Shown: positions 26,548 to 35,500, counted from the stretch's first letter. The stretch: 64,000 bases of DNA from Cloacibacillus sp. An23 (GCF_002159945.1 NZ_NFJQ01000003.1:206492-270491); one strand, 5' to 3'. Numbers and translations are program-made. The notes: generated by a model from the sequence alone, not told the origin.

Positions 26548-27299
26548 TCCGAGGCCTTGCGGAAGCCGTGGGAGAAATGCTTGTCGTAGAGCTTCGACAG
26601 CTCGTACTCGTCCCCCAAGAAATCTCCGACCATTATCAGCGCCGTGTTTCTTATGCCGGACTTCTCGGCCTCGGCGGGAAGCTCCGCGAGGTTCGAGCGT
26701 ATCACGCGCTGCTCGGGCCACGAGGCTTTGTAGACCATCGCGGCCTTGGTCTCGGGCGCGTAGCCGCCCGCGACGAGCTCGGCGCAGAGTTCGCGCACCA
26801 TGCCCGACGACAGGAACATAACCATCGAGGCGCGGTGCGACGCGAGCGAGCGTATCTTTTCCTTTTCCGGCACGGGCGTGCGCCCTTCCATGCGCGTGAT
26901 GATGACCGTCTGGCTCACGCCGGGCAGAGTGTACTCGACGCGCGCGGCGGCGGCCGCGGCGCAGAAGGAGCTGACGCCCGGCGTCACGTCGTATTCGATG
27001 CCGAGCGCTTCGAGCCTGTCCATCTGCTCGCGTATCGCGCCGTATACCGACGGGTCGCCCGTGTGGAGGCGCACCGTGTCCACGCCGCTTTCTTCAGCCT
27101 CGCGGAATTTCTCGACGACCTCGTCGAGCGTCATCGAGGCGCTGTCGTATATCGCGCATCCGGGCTTCGCCATTGAGAGCAGTTCCTTGTTCACGAGCGA
27201 GCCCGCGTAAATTATCATGCCGGCCTCGCCGAGCAGCTTCGCGCCGCGCAGCGTTATAAGGTCCGGCGCTCCGGGGCCGGCTCCGACGAAATGTATCAT
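26544..27299 (-). CDS. cbiF: Cobalt-precorrin-4 C11-methyltransferase
   Basis: A 251-residue SAM methyltransferase. 'MIHFVGAGPGAPDLITLRG', 'RLHTGDPSVYGAIREQ', 'VTPGVSSFCAAAAAARVEYT' and 'TVIITRMEGRTPVPE' are characteristic of CbiF/CobM. Four-base overlaps with cbiET upstream and cbiG downstream. Confidence 0.96.
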   Translation of the reverse strand: MIHFVGAGPGAPDLITLRGAKLLGEAGMIIYAGSLVNKELLSMAKPGCAIYDSASMTLDEVVEKFREAEESGVDTVRLHTGDPSVYGAIREQMDRLEALGIEYDVTPGVSSFCAAAAAARVEYTLPGVSQTVIITRMEGRTPVPEKEKIRSLASHRASMVMFLSSGMVRELCAELVAGGYAPETKAAMVYKASWPEQRVIRSNLAELPAEAEKSGIRNTALIMVGDFLGDEYELSKLYDKHFSHGFRKASE

Positions 27300-28534
27300 T
27301 CCCGCACCTCTTTCTGAGCTCCGCGCGCAGTCGCGGAGAATATCGCGACGGGGTTCTGAGCGGCCATTACCTCGCTCTCCCCGAGTTTCTTCATTTTGCT
27401 GACGTTTATCTGAACGGCGTCGAAGTCCGCGAACTTTTCGCCGCCGAGTATCTCAGAAGCGATTCTGAAAGTCTTGAGCGTCACGGCGGAGACCACGACG
27501 CGCGCGCCCTCGAACTCCGCGGCGCGCGAGAGCAGCTCCGGCAGCTCGTTGCCCGAGCCGCCTATGAATATGTGCGTCGGACGCGGAAGTCTGCCTATCG
27601 TTTCGAGCGCGGCGCCGCGGTGCAGCGTCACGTTGAAGAGTCGGAACTTTTTGACGTTCTCGGCCTCGAGCGCGTGGGCTTCGCCGTTCACCTCGACGGC
27701 GTGGACTTCGCCCTCGCGGCATATCATCGCGGCCGCGACGGAGATCGAGCCCGTGCCCGCGCCTATGTCCCAGAGCACGGAATCCTCCGCGAGCCCGAGC
27801 TTCGCGAGCGCGACGGCGCGCACTTCTTCGCGCGTCATCGGTACTTTCGTGCGTATGAAATCCTCGTCGCGCGGCAGCAGCTTCGGCTCCGGCGACGGAT
27901 CGGGGTTGACGGCGAGCACGATTGAAAGGCCGTCGAAATCTTTTTGCGCGAGCTCCGAGGGCCGTCCGCGAGTCACGCGCTTGTCCGCGTAGCTGAGCCG
28001 CTCGCCGACGGTCACCGTCACGTGGTCCAGGCCGCGCGAGCCGAGCAGTTCGCAGAACCAGCGCGGATTTTTATCCGTTCCGCAGAAGAAGGCCGTTGTC
28101 CTGTTCCTGTCTACGGTTGTGAGGATCTTCGCCTCGCTGATGCCGCGTCCGTGGCCGGACAAAATTTTCACGCTCTCCCACGTTTCGGCGGCCTCGGCGC
28201 AGAGGCTCTGGAGCGAGCTGATTCCTGGCAGAACTTCGAGCGCCGCGCCGGGGAAGCGTTTTTTGAGCAGCGGCATGAGGCTGTATATCCCGGGGTCGCC
28301 CGATACTATCACCGCGACGTCGCCGAGCTCGAGCTCGCGCGCGATTTCCGCGAAAGTTTCGTCGAATCCGCGCAGAGGCACGGCTTTCGCGCATTTTCCG
28401 GCGAGCGGCAGATGGCGCGGCGCGGCTACGGCGCAGCGGCAGCGCGCTATCGTTTCGCGCGCCGCGGCCGTGAGCTGCGACGGGTCGCCGGGCCCGGCCC
28501 CTATAACGTAAAGTCTGTTCGTCCTCTCCGTCAT
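27296..28534 (-). CDS. cbiET: Fusion: cobalt-precorrin-7 C5-methyltransferase (CbiE) + C15-methyltransferase/decarboxylase (CbiT)
   Basis: A 412-residue CobL-like fusion. Residues 1 to about 205 are CbiE ('LYVIGAGPGDPSQLTAAAR', 'IVSGDPGIYSLMPLL', 'VLPGISSLQSLCAEAA'). Residues about 215-412 are the CbiT methyltransferase with SAM motif 'VLWDIGAGTGSISVAAA' and 'HIFIGGSGNELPELL'. Together they methylate C5 and C15 and decarboxylate the C12 acetate. The ribosome-binding site 'aaaggagg' before ATG 28534 is the best in this part of the operon. Confidence 0.95.
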   Translation of the reverse strand: MTERTNRLYVIGAGPGDPSQLTAAARETIARCRCAVAAPRHLPLAGKCAKAVPLRGFDETFAEIARELELGDVAVIVSGDPGIYSLMPLLKKRFPGAALEVLPGISSLQSLCAEAAETWESVKILSGHGRGISEAKILTTVDRNRTTAFFCGTDKNPRWFCELLGSRGLDHVTVTVGERLSYADKRVTRGRPSELAQKDFDGLSIVLAVNPDPSPEPKLLPRDEDFIRTKVPMTREEVRAVALAKLGLAEDSVLWDIGAGTGSISVAAAMICREGEVHAVEVNGEAHALEAENVKKFRLFNVTLHRGAALETIGRLPRPTHIFIGGSGNELPELLSRAAEFEGARVVVSAVTLKTFRIASEILGGEKFADFDAVQINVSKMKKLGESEVMAAQNPVAIFSATARGAQKEVRE

Positions 28535-28546
28535 CGCGCGCCTCCT

Positions 28547-29638
28547 TTAATTTATCTCTCTCAGCGCCGCGGCGAGCGCCTCTGCGCCGTCGCTGACGCC
28601 TAGAATTTTTCCGTCGTTGTCTACGAAGGCCGCCTCGGCCGGCATTTCACCGAACGACCTGTCGGTGCAGCGCTTCGCCGTGATGCGCGCGAGCGCCGTC
28701 CAGAGGCCGTCGAGGCCGTTGTCGCGGACGATGCGCATAGCGTTCTCCGTCGTCACGCATTCGTAGAGCTCGCGCACTAGCGCCGGCGAAGCTCCCGCAA
28801 TGGCGGCCTGAGTGCAGAGCGCTTCTAGCCGCCCGTCTCCGGCGCGGTTGTGCGTGTTGAAGGTCCCCGCCGCTACTTTGAGAAGTTTTCCAGGATGTCC
28901 GCAGAGCAGCGCGCGTTTGAAGCCGAGGCGCGCGGCCTCGTCGAGCATATAGCCAACGTAGTTGCCGCACTGCACGGCGCATCGTCCCTCGAAGCCGAAG
29001 GCTTTGCGCATCGCCTGCTCGCCGGTGTTGCCGAAGGAGATCGCTATGATTTCCTGCCCCGCCGCGGCGTGCGTGTTGAGCTCGAGCGTCAGAGATTCGA
29101 GTATGGATTCCTCGTTCATAGGGCGCACGATGCCGGTCGTCCCGAGTATCGAGATGCCGCCCGTCACGCCGAGGCGCGGGTTGAACGTGCGCTTCGCCGT
29201 CTCTTCGCCGCCGGGCACGGAAACCGTCACCTTCGCCGCCTGCGCGCCTATGACGGAGCGCAGGGCTTCGGTTATCATCGCGCGCGGCACCGGGTTTATC
29301 GCGGGCTCGCCGGGCGGAATTTTGAGTCCCGGCAGAGTCACGGTGCCGACGCCGGGGCCTCCGGCGAACGTTATATCTCCGGCCCCTCCGCCGAGCTCGA
29401 CCTCGGCGATTATCGTGAGGCCGTCGGTCGCGTCCGGGTCGTCGCCGGCGTCCTTCACGACGCCGCAGCCGCGCGGCGCGTCGAGCACGGGGATGGTCAG
29501 CACGCGTCCTTCCGGCGTCGTTATCTCTACGGACTGCGGGCAGACGCCGTTCAAGAGCTTCAGCGCCGCGCCCTTCGCCGCGGCCGCCGCGCACGAGCCT
29601 GTCGATATTCCTTCGCGGAGATTTTTATTGTATGCCAT
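28547..29638 (-). CDS. cbiD: Cobalt-precorrin-5B (C1)-methyltransferase
   Basis: A 363-residue SAM methyltransferase specific to the anaerobic route. 'LREGISTGSCAAAAAKGAAL' at the start, 'VKDAGDDPDATDGLTI', 'GGISILGTTGIVRPMNEE' and 'LCGHPGKLLKVAAG' are strongly conserved CbiD motifs. It overlaps the end of cbiC by 14 bases. Confidence 0.96.
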   Translation of the reverse strand: MAYNKNLREGISTGSCAAAAAKGAALKLLNGVCPQSVEITTPEGRVLTIPVLDAPRGCGVVKDAGDDPDATDGLTIIAEVELGGGAGDITFAGGPGVGTVTLPGLKIPPGEPAINPVPRAMITEALRSVIGAQAAKVTVSVPGGEETAKRTFNPRLGVTGGISILGTTGIVRPMNEESILESLTLELNTHAAAGQEIIAISFGNTGEQAMRKAFGFEGRCAVQCGNYVGYMLDEAARLGFKRALLCGHPGKLLKVAAGTFNTHNRAGDGRLEALCTQAAIAGASPALVRELYECVTTENAMRIVRDNGLDGLWTALARITAKRCTDRSFGEMPAEAAFVDNDGKILGVSDGAEALAAALREIN

Positions 29639-30233
29639 AGAGCAGAGCGTTCACTATAGCCGAGGCGACCGTCGAGCCGCCCTTGCGTCCCATCGCCGCT
29701 ATGTACGGCACGTCCGTGCGCACGAGAAGCTCCTTCGATTCTACGACGTTGACGAAGCCGACCGGCACGCCTATGACGAGCGCCGGCTTCGCGCGCCCTT
29801 CTCTGATCAACTCGCAGAGACGTATCAGAGCCGTCGGCGCGTTGCCGATCGCGAATACCGCCTCGGGCGTCTTCTCCGCGGCTATCTCCATGCTGACGAC
29901 GGCGCGCGTCACTCCGCGCGCCTGAGCCGCTTCGCGCACCTCGGGGTCGGCCATGCGGCAGACGACCTTGACGCTGAAGCGCGACGCGGAGATTTTATTT
30001 ATCCCCGCCGCCGCCATGTTCGTATCTGTGACTACCGTTGCTCCTGCGGCGAGCGCGCGGCGCGCGTTCGCGACTGCGCCGTCCGAGAAGCGCAGATTCT
30101 TCACGAAATCGAAATCCGCCGTCGTGTGTACGACGCGCTTCACGACCGCGAGATTCTCCTCCGGCCCCGTCCACGGCCCCATCTCGGAACCGATTATCCT
30201 CATGCTTTCCCGTTCTATCTCTTCGGGTCTCAT
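29625..30233 (-). CDS. cbiC: Cobalt-precorrin-8 methylmutase
   Basis: A 202-residue enzyme that moves a methyl group from C11 to C12, giving cobyrinate. The catalytic His is in 'KRVVHTTADFDFV'. 'DTNMAAAGINK', 'IGNAPTALIRLCEL' and 'VIGVPVGFVNVVESK' are signature segments. The ATG at 30233 has 'gagaggtg' eleven bases upstream. A gap of about 40 bases separates it from the membrane-protein gene before it, one of the few gaps in the operon. Confidence 0.96.
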   Translation of the reverse strand: MRPEEIERESMRIIGSEMGPWTGPEENLAVVKRVVHTTADFDFVKNLRFSDGAVANARRALAAGATVVTDTNMAAAGINKISASRFSVKVVCRMADPEVREAAQARGVTRAVVSMEIAAEKTPEAVFAIGNAPTALIRLCELIREGRAKPALVIGVPVGFVNVVESKELLVRTDVPYIAAMGRKGGSTVASAIVNALLYGIQ

Positions 30234-30272
30234 TTTATAAAACACCTCTCGTTCCGTACAATTTACCAAACT

Positions 30273-31178
30273 CTACATAATTTCCGCGGCGAGCGGAAGC
30301 GCGGCGGCCGCCAGCGTCAGCAGCGCGAAGAACGAAGTCGTCGCGAAATTCCAGAAGAGCAGGTCCTTAGCCATGTCTCTGGAAAAAAGTCCGAAATAAT
30401 ATCCAGCGTTCGCGCGGAAGAGCCGCGTCACGATGCCGAGGCTGTTCCCGAACAGCAGCGCGAACACCGCCTGCGCCACCGTCAGCTCGCCCGCCGCGAG
30501 GCTTCCGCCCGCGAGAGCGAGCGCCGCCGAAACGTGCGCTATCGAGGCCGCCGCGACGGTCAGCCCCGCGAGCGGCAGGAAGGCCGTGCCTCCGAGCAGC
30601 CATTCGCGCAGCGCGTTCTCGGCCCACGGCACGAGCGCGTAGGCGACGGCGTAGAAGAACCAAGCGACGGGCAGAGTCTTCAGCATACGCTTGCCGAACT
30701 TCACCTTGCGCGCGGAGCTGGCGGAACTTTCGGTCAGCTCTCCGCTTTCGCCCTCGCCGCGCCGGAGTATCGCCGCGAGCAGCACGAAGCGCGCGGCGCT
30801 GCGCGCGAGCAGAGTCGCGCCGAATATCGCGCCGGGCAGCCCCGCGAGCGAGACCGCCATCACCATCGTCGAGGGCCAGCGGTGCAGGTAGGCCGGGAAC
30901 GAGAGCATCAGAGTCCCCCATTTCGCGGGGCGCTCGGAAATCCGCCCTTCGTTCAGAGCCGAGGCGATGACAGCCGCGCCGGCCTTCGCCGAGCCGAGGC
31001 TTATCGTCAGCGCCATGCCGAGCACCGGGCCGATGCCCGCGCGCCGCAGCAGCGGCAGCAGACGCTTCATGAGCCTGTCGGCGAGTCCGCTGCGTATGAC
31101 CGCGAGGCCGACTGCGAGCCCGGCCAGTATGTCGAAGGTGAGCCGCAGCTCGCCGCGCAGCAGGCCGCTCCAGTCCAC
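30273..31178 (-). CDS. Gate-domain (nucleoside-recognition-like) membrane protein within the B12 operon
   Basis: A 301-residue integral membrane protein with a GTG start (ggaga eight bases upstream). About seven or eight hydrophobic helices are visible, in two halves separated by a short charged segment at about 145-165. 'GMALTISLGSAKAGAAVIAS' and 'LLFGNSLGIVTRLF' resemble the paired Gate motifs of SpmA/SpmB and YjiH-type proteins, whose substrates are poorly known. Its fixed place between cbiL and cbiC, with one- to few-base spacing to cbiL, argues for a role in B12 supply, such as movement of cobalt or a corrin intermediate. That is inference; no metal-binding His/Cys cluster is seen. Confidence 0.6.
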   Translation of the reverse strand: MDWSGLLRGELRLTFDILAGLAVGLAVIRSGLADRLMKRLLPLLRRAGIGPVLGMALTISLGSAKAGAAVIASALNEGRISERPAKWGTLMLSFPAYLHRWPSTMVMAVSLAGLPGAIFGATLLARSAARFVLLAAILRRGEGESGELTESSASSARKVKFGKRMLKTLPVAWFFYAVAYALVPWAENALREWLLGGTAFLPLAGLTVAAASIAHVSAALALAGGSLAAGELTVAQAVFALLFGNSLGIVTRLFRANAGYYFGLFSRDMAKDLLFWNFATTSFFALLTLAAAALPLAAEIM

Positions 31179-31181
31179 GCG

Positions 31182-31871
31182 CTATCTCCAGAGCAGAAGG
31201 ACGGAGAGGTATTCCTCCGCAGCGCCGAGCGCCGCGCCGCCCTCTATTATCCTTTCGTCGGGCAGCCCTGCGCGGTCGACGCGGATCATGCGCCGCCACG
31301 GGCCGCAGGCTTCGACCGTCTCGCGCAAAGCGCCGCCGAGCGCGCTCGGCTTGTAGAGCGCCGCCGAGTCCGCTGCCGCGAGCGCTTTCTTTATCTTTTC
31401 CGCGTCGCCGGTGCAGGGGATTATCGAAAGCACCTCCTCCGCCATCGCGATGAACCTGCCCGCGCACGAGGCCGCGAGCTGATGCGCCGAGATGCCCGGC
31501 ACGAGCGCGAGCTCAAGCTCCGGCACGAGTCCGCGCCAGACGTCGAAAAGGTACGAGCCCGTCGCGTAAAGCGCCGAGTCCCCGATGACGGGCAGAGCAA
31601 CGTTCTCCGCGCCCTCCCAGAGCGCGCGGCTCTCCTCGAGCTGCTCGCGCAGCTTCGAGTCGCGCTTCTCCGCGTCGCTTATCATCGGGAAGAGCAGAGG
31701 CAGAGTTTTTATTTCTCCGAGATTTTCCAGCACTGCGAGCTCGGCGACTCCGGCCTTGCCGTCCTTCGCGCGCGGCACCATCACGAGGTCCGCCTCTTTA
31801 AGCGTGTTCAAAGCCCTCAGCGTCAAAAGGTCCGGCGCTCCGGGGCCGATCCCGACAACAGTAAGTTTCAT
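31182..31871 (-). CDS. cbiL: Cobalt-factor II / precorrin-2 C20-methyltransferase
   Basis: A 229-residue SAM methyltransferase catalysing the first corrin-specific methylation. 'TVVGIGPGAPDLLTLRA', 'LPVIGDSALYATGSYLFD' and 'LVPGISAHQLAASCAG' match CbiL/CobI. It is separated from the binding-protein gene by only a few bases. Confidence 0.95.
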   Translation of the reverse strand: MKLTVVGIGPGAPDLLTLRALNTLKEADLVMVPRAKDGKAGVAELAVLENLGEIKTLPLLFPMISDAEKRDSKLREQLEESRALWEGAENVALPVIGDSALYATGSYLFDVWRGLVPELELALVPGISAHQLAASCAGRFIAMAEEVLSIIPCTGDAEKIKKALAAADSAALYKPSALGGALRETVEACGPWRRMIRVDRAGLPDERIIEGGAALGAAEEYLSVLLLWR

Positions 31872-31875
31872 AAGT

Positions 31876-32739
31876 TCACTCTCCGTAAAATATTTTTATC
31901 AGCATCGCGCCGCCCTCTTTCAGCCCGGAAAGCGAAGGGCGGCTCAGAAGATACTCGGGCACGATGGCGGTCTTCACATTTTCGAGCGCGCGGCTCCACG
32001 GGCGCGAGCGCAGCGATGCTTCGTCCGTCGCGTTCATCGGCCCCTGCTGTACCAAGTACACGTCGAGGCCGGAATTTATGGTTTCGAGCACGCGCTCGAG
32101 GCCCCACGGCGCAATCGAGCTCCCGGCGCGCAGCGGCTTCGCCTCCGCCGCGGCGTTGCGCCCGCCCGCGAGCGCGACGAGATGCGCCGCCCACGAGTCG
32201 GGCGAGCAGGTGTGAAGCTCGCGCGCAGTCGCTTCGACGAAGACGAGCGGGCCGCGCCCGCGCGACATTTTCGCCGCCGCGTCCGAAATTTCCGCGCGCG
32301 CCTTCGCTAGCTCCGCGACCGCTTCGTCTGGCGAAGTTCCCGCAAGCTCCGCTATCTTCCTCAAATAGTCCTCGAAGCCCTCCCACTTCGGCGGGTCTAT
32401 CACTTCGACGCGGACGCCCGCGCGTTCGAGAACTTTCTTAAGCTCCGGGTTCTGGCTGTCGGCGAGCGTGCGCGTCAGCACGAGGTCGGGGCGCAGCGCG
32501 AGCAGAGCCTCCGGCCCCGCCTTCATCGAGAAGCGCGGCACGCCGGGAAGAATTCCTTCGCGGTCGTTTTCGGAAATCCCGATGAGCTTCGCTCCCGCGC
32601 CGAGCGCGGCGACGTTGTCCGTGTGCCCCGGATAAAGCGAGATTATGCGCTCGTAAGCCTCCGCGCGCTGCGCCGCGGCGAGCGCGGAAAATATAAGGAC
32701 GAAAGCTAAAGCGAGAAACTTTTCGCGGACGGATGCCAT
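31876..32739 (-). CDS. Periplasmic binding protein of a B12/siderophore/heme-type ABC importer
   Basis: A 287-residue exported protein with signal segment 'FLALAFVLIFSALAAAQRA'. The class III binding-protein fold is shown by 'RIISLYPGHTDNVAALGAG', 'EALLALRPDLVLT' and the long linker helix region at 130-165. It resembles BtuF and FecB-type proteins. It overlaps the ATPase gene by 34 bases. The ligand may be a corrinoid, a cobalt chelate or heme; the operon favours a corrinoid or cobalt-tetrapyrrole. Confidence 0.85.
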   Translation of the reverse strand: MASVREKFLALAFVLIFSALAAAQRAEAYERIISLYPGHTDNVAALGAGAKLIGISENDREGILPGVPRFSMKAGPEALLALRPDLVLTRTLADSQNPELKKVLERAGVRVEVIDPPKWEGFEDYLRKIAELAGTSPDEAVAELAKARAEISDAAAKMSRGRGPLVFVEATARELHTCSPDSWAAHLVALAGGRNAAAEAKPLRAGSSIAPWGLERVLETINSGLDVYLVQQGPMNATDEASLRSRPWSRALENVKTAIVPEYLLSRPSLSGLKEGGAMLIKIFYGE

Positions 32740-33488
32740 GCGCGCCCTCCCTCCTCGGAAACGTATTTTTTGAACTCTATGCCGTAGAGCGGCGCGAGGA
32801 TGTTTTCGTCGAGCTCCGAGGCCTCTCCCTGCGCCGCGAGCCCGCCGCCGCGCAGCGCGATGAAGCGGTCGGAGAACGGTATCGCGCCGTTGATGTCGTG
32901 AGCCGCGACGACGACTGTGCGCCCCTCCGACGCGAGCGCGCGCATGATGGAGAAGATGCGCACCGACTGGTTCGGGTCGAGCGCTGAGGTCGGCTCGTCG
33001 AGCAGGAACACCTCCGGCTCCTGCGCGAGCGCGACCGCGACGCAGACGCGCTGCTGCTCGCCGCCCGAGAGCTCCGATGCGCGGCGGAAAAGCAGATGCG
33101 AGACGCCCGCGCGCTCCGCGGCGCGAAGCACAGCCGCGTCGTCCTCGCCGCTGAGCTTCGAGAACAGTCCGCAGTACGGCAGGCGGCCCATCGCTATGAC
33201 TTCGTAAACGGTGAACGGGGTCGTTATCTTCGTCTGCTGCGGCACGAAGCCGACGGCGCGCCCGAACTCCGCGCGCGACATCGAGCGCAGCTCGCGCCCG
33301 TCGAGCGCCGCGCTGCCGACGTAGCCGGCGATTCCTCCGAGAAGCTTGAGCAGAGTGCTCTTGCCGCTGCCGTTCGGCCCGATCAGCGCCGTCAGCGCGC
33401 CTCCGCGGATTTCAGCGGAAAACCCGTCGAGCACCTTCTTGCCGCCGTAGCCGCAGGAGACCGAGTCAAGTACGAACGAACCGTTCAC
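32706..33488 (-). CDS. ABC importer ATPase (BtuD/FecE type)
   Basis: A 260-residue ATPase with Walker A 'LIGPNGSGKSTLLKLLGG', Q-loop 'VGFVPQQTKIT', signature 'LSGGEQQRVCVAVAL', Walker B 'EVFLLDEPTSALD' and switch His 'VVVAAHDINGA'. This is the FecE/BtuD subfamily. ATGA overlap with the permease gene upstream. Confidence 0.93.
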   Translation of the reverse strand: MNGSFVLDSVSCGYGGKKVLDGFSAEIRGGALTALIGPNGSGKSTLLKLLGGIAGYVGSAALDGRELRSMSRAEFGRAVGFVPQQTKITTPFTVYEVIAMGRLPYCGLFSKLSGEDDAAVLRAAERAGVSHLLFRRASELSGGEQQRVCVAVALAQEPEVFLLDEPTSALDPNQSVRIFSIMRALASEGRTVVVAAHDINGAIPFSDRFIALRGGGLAAQGEASELDENILAPLYGIEFKKYVSEEGGRAWHPSAKSFSL

Positions 33489-34507
33489 GCGCCGCGCCTC
33501 CTTCCCGCGAGTATCCAGCAGAAGAACGGGCCGCCGATGAGCGCAGTTATCACGCCGACCGGAAGCTCGCCCATTTTCTGCGCGAGGCCGTCCGCCGCCG
33601 AGAGCAGCAGCGCGCCGCCGAGAAAGCTGAAAACGAGCAGAGGCCTGCTAGACGGGCCGAGAAGCGTCCGCAGCAGATGCGGCACGACGAGGCCGACGAA
33701 GCCGATGATGCCGAAGCAGCTCACGGCGAGCGCGGTGGCTATCGATGCAAAGAATAAAAGCGTCCTGCGCAGCTTCCGCTCGTCCACGCCGAGCAGCTCG
33801 CCGCGCCCCTCGCCGAGCGAAACGGCGTCGAGCTGCCGTCCGCAGACGAAGGCGGGGATAAAGACGAACGCCGCCCCGGCCCACGCCATGAGCGCCGAGG
33901 TTGGCGAAGCTCCCGACAGGCTGCCCATGAGCCAGAGCACTATCGCGCCGAGCTTGTCGTCGGCGATGGCTTTAAGGAACGTCACGCCCGCCGAGAGCAC
34001 GGCGTTCGCTATGATGCCCGCGAGCACGATGTAGGCTCCGCCGCCACCGCTGCGCCACGCGATGACGCCGACGAGCCAGAGCGCGAAGAGCGCGCCGGCG
34101 AAGGCCGCCGGCATGACGGCGAACGAGCCGAAGAAAAATCCGAGAGCGCCGCCGAAGGCCGCGCCCGACGCTATGCCGAGAGTGTAAGGCTCGGCGAGCG
34201 GGTTCGAGAGAAGCCCCTGGAGCACGACGCCAGAGACGGCGAGCAGCCCGCCCGTTCCCGCCGCCGCGAGAAAGCGCGGCAGACGCACCGAGCGCACGAC
34301 GAGAGCCTCGGGCGAAGACAGATCCTCGCCCGAGAGGAACGGAGAGATAAGCTCCGCGACGCGCGCGAGCGGTATGTCCCACTCGCCCTGCGTGACGCGC
34401 CAGACCGCTGTGAGCGCGAGCAGCAGAAGCATGGCGAGGCCGAGCCTCGTCCGCTTCGCCGCCGTCTCGCGGCGGTACCGTTGCAGTTCGCGCGCGGAGC
34501 CTTCCAT
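33485..34507 (-). CDS. ABC importer permease, FecCD family
   Basis: A 340-residue inner-membrane permease with about ten helices. 'RLPRFLAAAGTGGLLAVSGV', 'LQGLLSNPLAEPYTLGIASG' and the late 'GIIGFVGLVVPHLLRTLLG' are family signatures of FecCD/BtuC. It starts two bases after the cbiK stop and forms the importer with the two downstream genes. Confidence 0.93.
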   Translation of the reverse strand: MEGSARELQRYRRETAAKRTRLGLAMLLLLALTAVWRVTQGEWDIPLARVAELISPFLSGEDLSSPEALVVRSVRLPRFLAAAGTGGLLAVSGVVLQGLLSNPLAEPYTLGIASGAAFGGALGFFFGSFAVMPAAFAGALFALWLVGVIAWRSGGGGAYIVLAGIIANAVLSAGVTFLKAIADDKLGAIVLWLMGSLSGASPTSALMAWAGAAFVFIPAFVCGRQLDAVSLGEGRGELLGVDERKLRRTLLFFASIATALAVSCFGIIGFVGLVVPHLLRTLLGPSSRPLLVFSFLGGALLLSAADGLAQKMGELPVGVITALIGGPFFCWILAGRRRGA

Positions 34508-34509
34508 GT

Positions 34510-35400
34510 TTATTTCATCATGTCCTTTATCTTAGTCACGAAGAGCTCGGCCATGTTCGGGTCTTCGCCGAGACCGACGAGGCGCGTCGAGATGTTCTTG
34601 AAGCCCGCGGCCTTGAGCTGGTTGATCCACGACTCGTCGTCATCGGCGCCCGCGAGGTCGTTGTTCGCGTGGTCGCCCGCGACTATCATCAGCGGAGAGA
34701 GCACGAGCGCCTTCGGCTTCGCCTGCTTGAGGCCCGCTATGACGTTCTCTATCGTCGGGGCGGCCTCGACGGTGCCGAGGAAGAAGCGTCCCGGAGCCGC
34801 CGCGTCGAGCGAAAGCTGGAGCTGGCTGTACATCGCGTTCGCGATGTGCTCCGGCGTGCCGTGTCCCATGAGGACTATCGCCGTGCCCTTCTGCGCGAGC
34901 TCCTTCTCAAAGCGCTTTACGAGGATCTGCGCCATCACGTCGCAGTCCTTGACCGAGGCGAGGTACGGCTGGCCTATGCGCAGCTCCTCGAAGCCGTACT
35001 TGCCCTTCACCAGCGCGAGGCCGTTCACGAGGCTCGATATGTCGTCGTACTCCTCGCCCGGGATGATGTGCATCGGCATGACATAGACGTGCGTGAAGCC
35101 CTCGTCGTTCATCTGCGCGAGCGCCTCGGCGGGCGTCGGTATCACGACGCTCTGCTCGCGCGCCAGCTTCCTGCGGATGATGTTCGAGGTGTAGGCGACG
35201 CGCACCTCTGTCTCGGGGAACGCTTTCTTCGTGGAATCGACGAGGTTGTCGATAGCCTTCTTCGCCTCTGGCATAGAGGTGCCGAACGAAGCTATCAGTA
35301 TGCCGCTCTTGTCCTCTTTGGGCTTCGCCTCCGAGGCGAGAGCGGTCCCCGCGATCATAACGGAAACAAGTAACATAAGCGTAAGTGCAAACATTTTCAT
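34510..35400 (-). CDS. cbiK: Sirohydrochlorin cobaltochelatase with signal peptide (CbiK, periplasmic type)
   Basis: A 296-residue class II chelatase inserting Co2+ into sirohydrochlorin. The N-terminus 'MKMFALTLMLLVSVMIAGTA' followed by 'LASEA' is a clear export signal, as in the periplasmic CbiK variant described in Desulfovibrio. Core motifs are 'GILIASFGTSMPEAKKA', 'VYVMPMHIIPGEEYDD', 'IVLMGHGTPEHIANAMY' and 'LMIVAGDHANNDLAG'; the last two carry the metal-binding histidines. It is the first gene after the cobalamin riboswitch and the only chelatase in the operon, which raises the question of how a cytoplasmic tetrapyrrole meets an exported chelatase. Confidence 0.92.
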   Translation of the reverse strand: MKMFALTLMLLVSVMIAGTALASEAKPKEDKSGILIASFGTSMPEAKKAIDNLVDSTKKAFPETEVRVAYTSNIIRRKLAREQSVVIPTPAEALAQMNDEGFTHVYVMPMHIIPGEEYDDISSLVNGLALVKGKYGFEELRIGQPYLASVKDCDVMAQILVKRFEKELAQKGTAIVLMGHGTPEHIANAMYSQLQLSLDAAAPGRFFLGTVEAAPTIENVIAGLKQAKPKALVLSPLMIVAGDHANNDLAGADDDESWINQLKAAGFKNISTRLVGLGEDPNMAELFVTKIKDMMK

Positions 35401-35467
35401 CGCGCTAGGTTCTTCCTTTCCCGCGCCGTCCTCGCGGCGCTCCGGTCAAAATTCAGGCCTGACCAAC

Positions 35468-35500
35468 AAAAAAAGACCCGGCTTCAAATCCGCCGCGTCT
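35468..35500 (-). terminator. Terminator of the cobalamin riboswitch expression platform
   Basis: On the minus strand 'agacgcggc' and 'gccgggtct' pair around a short loop and run into seven T residues, between the aptamer and cbiK. When the aptamer binds adenosylcobalamin this hairpin should form and stop transcription. Confidence 0.75.

Noticed and set aside
28962..32441. Very long plus-strand open frame opposite the cobalamin operon
   Set aside because: It runs antisense to cbiD, cbiC, the membrane protein, cbiL and the binding-protein gene, is Arg/Ala/His-rich without motifs, and reflects the GC bias of codon positions on the other strand.
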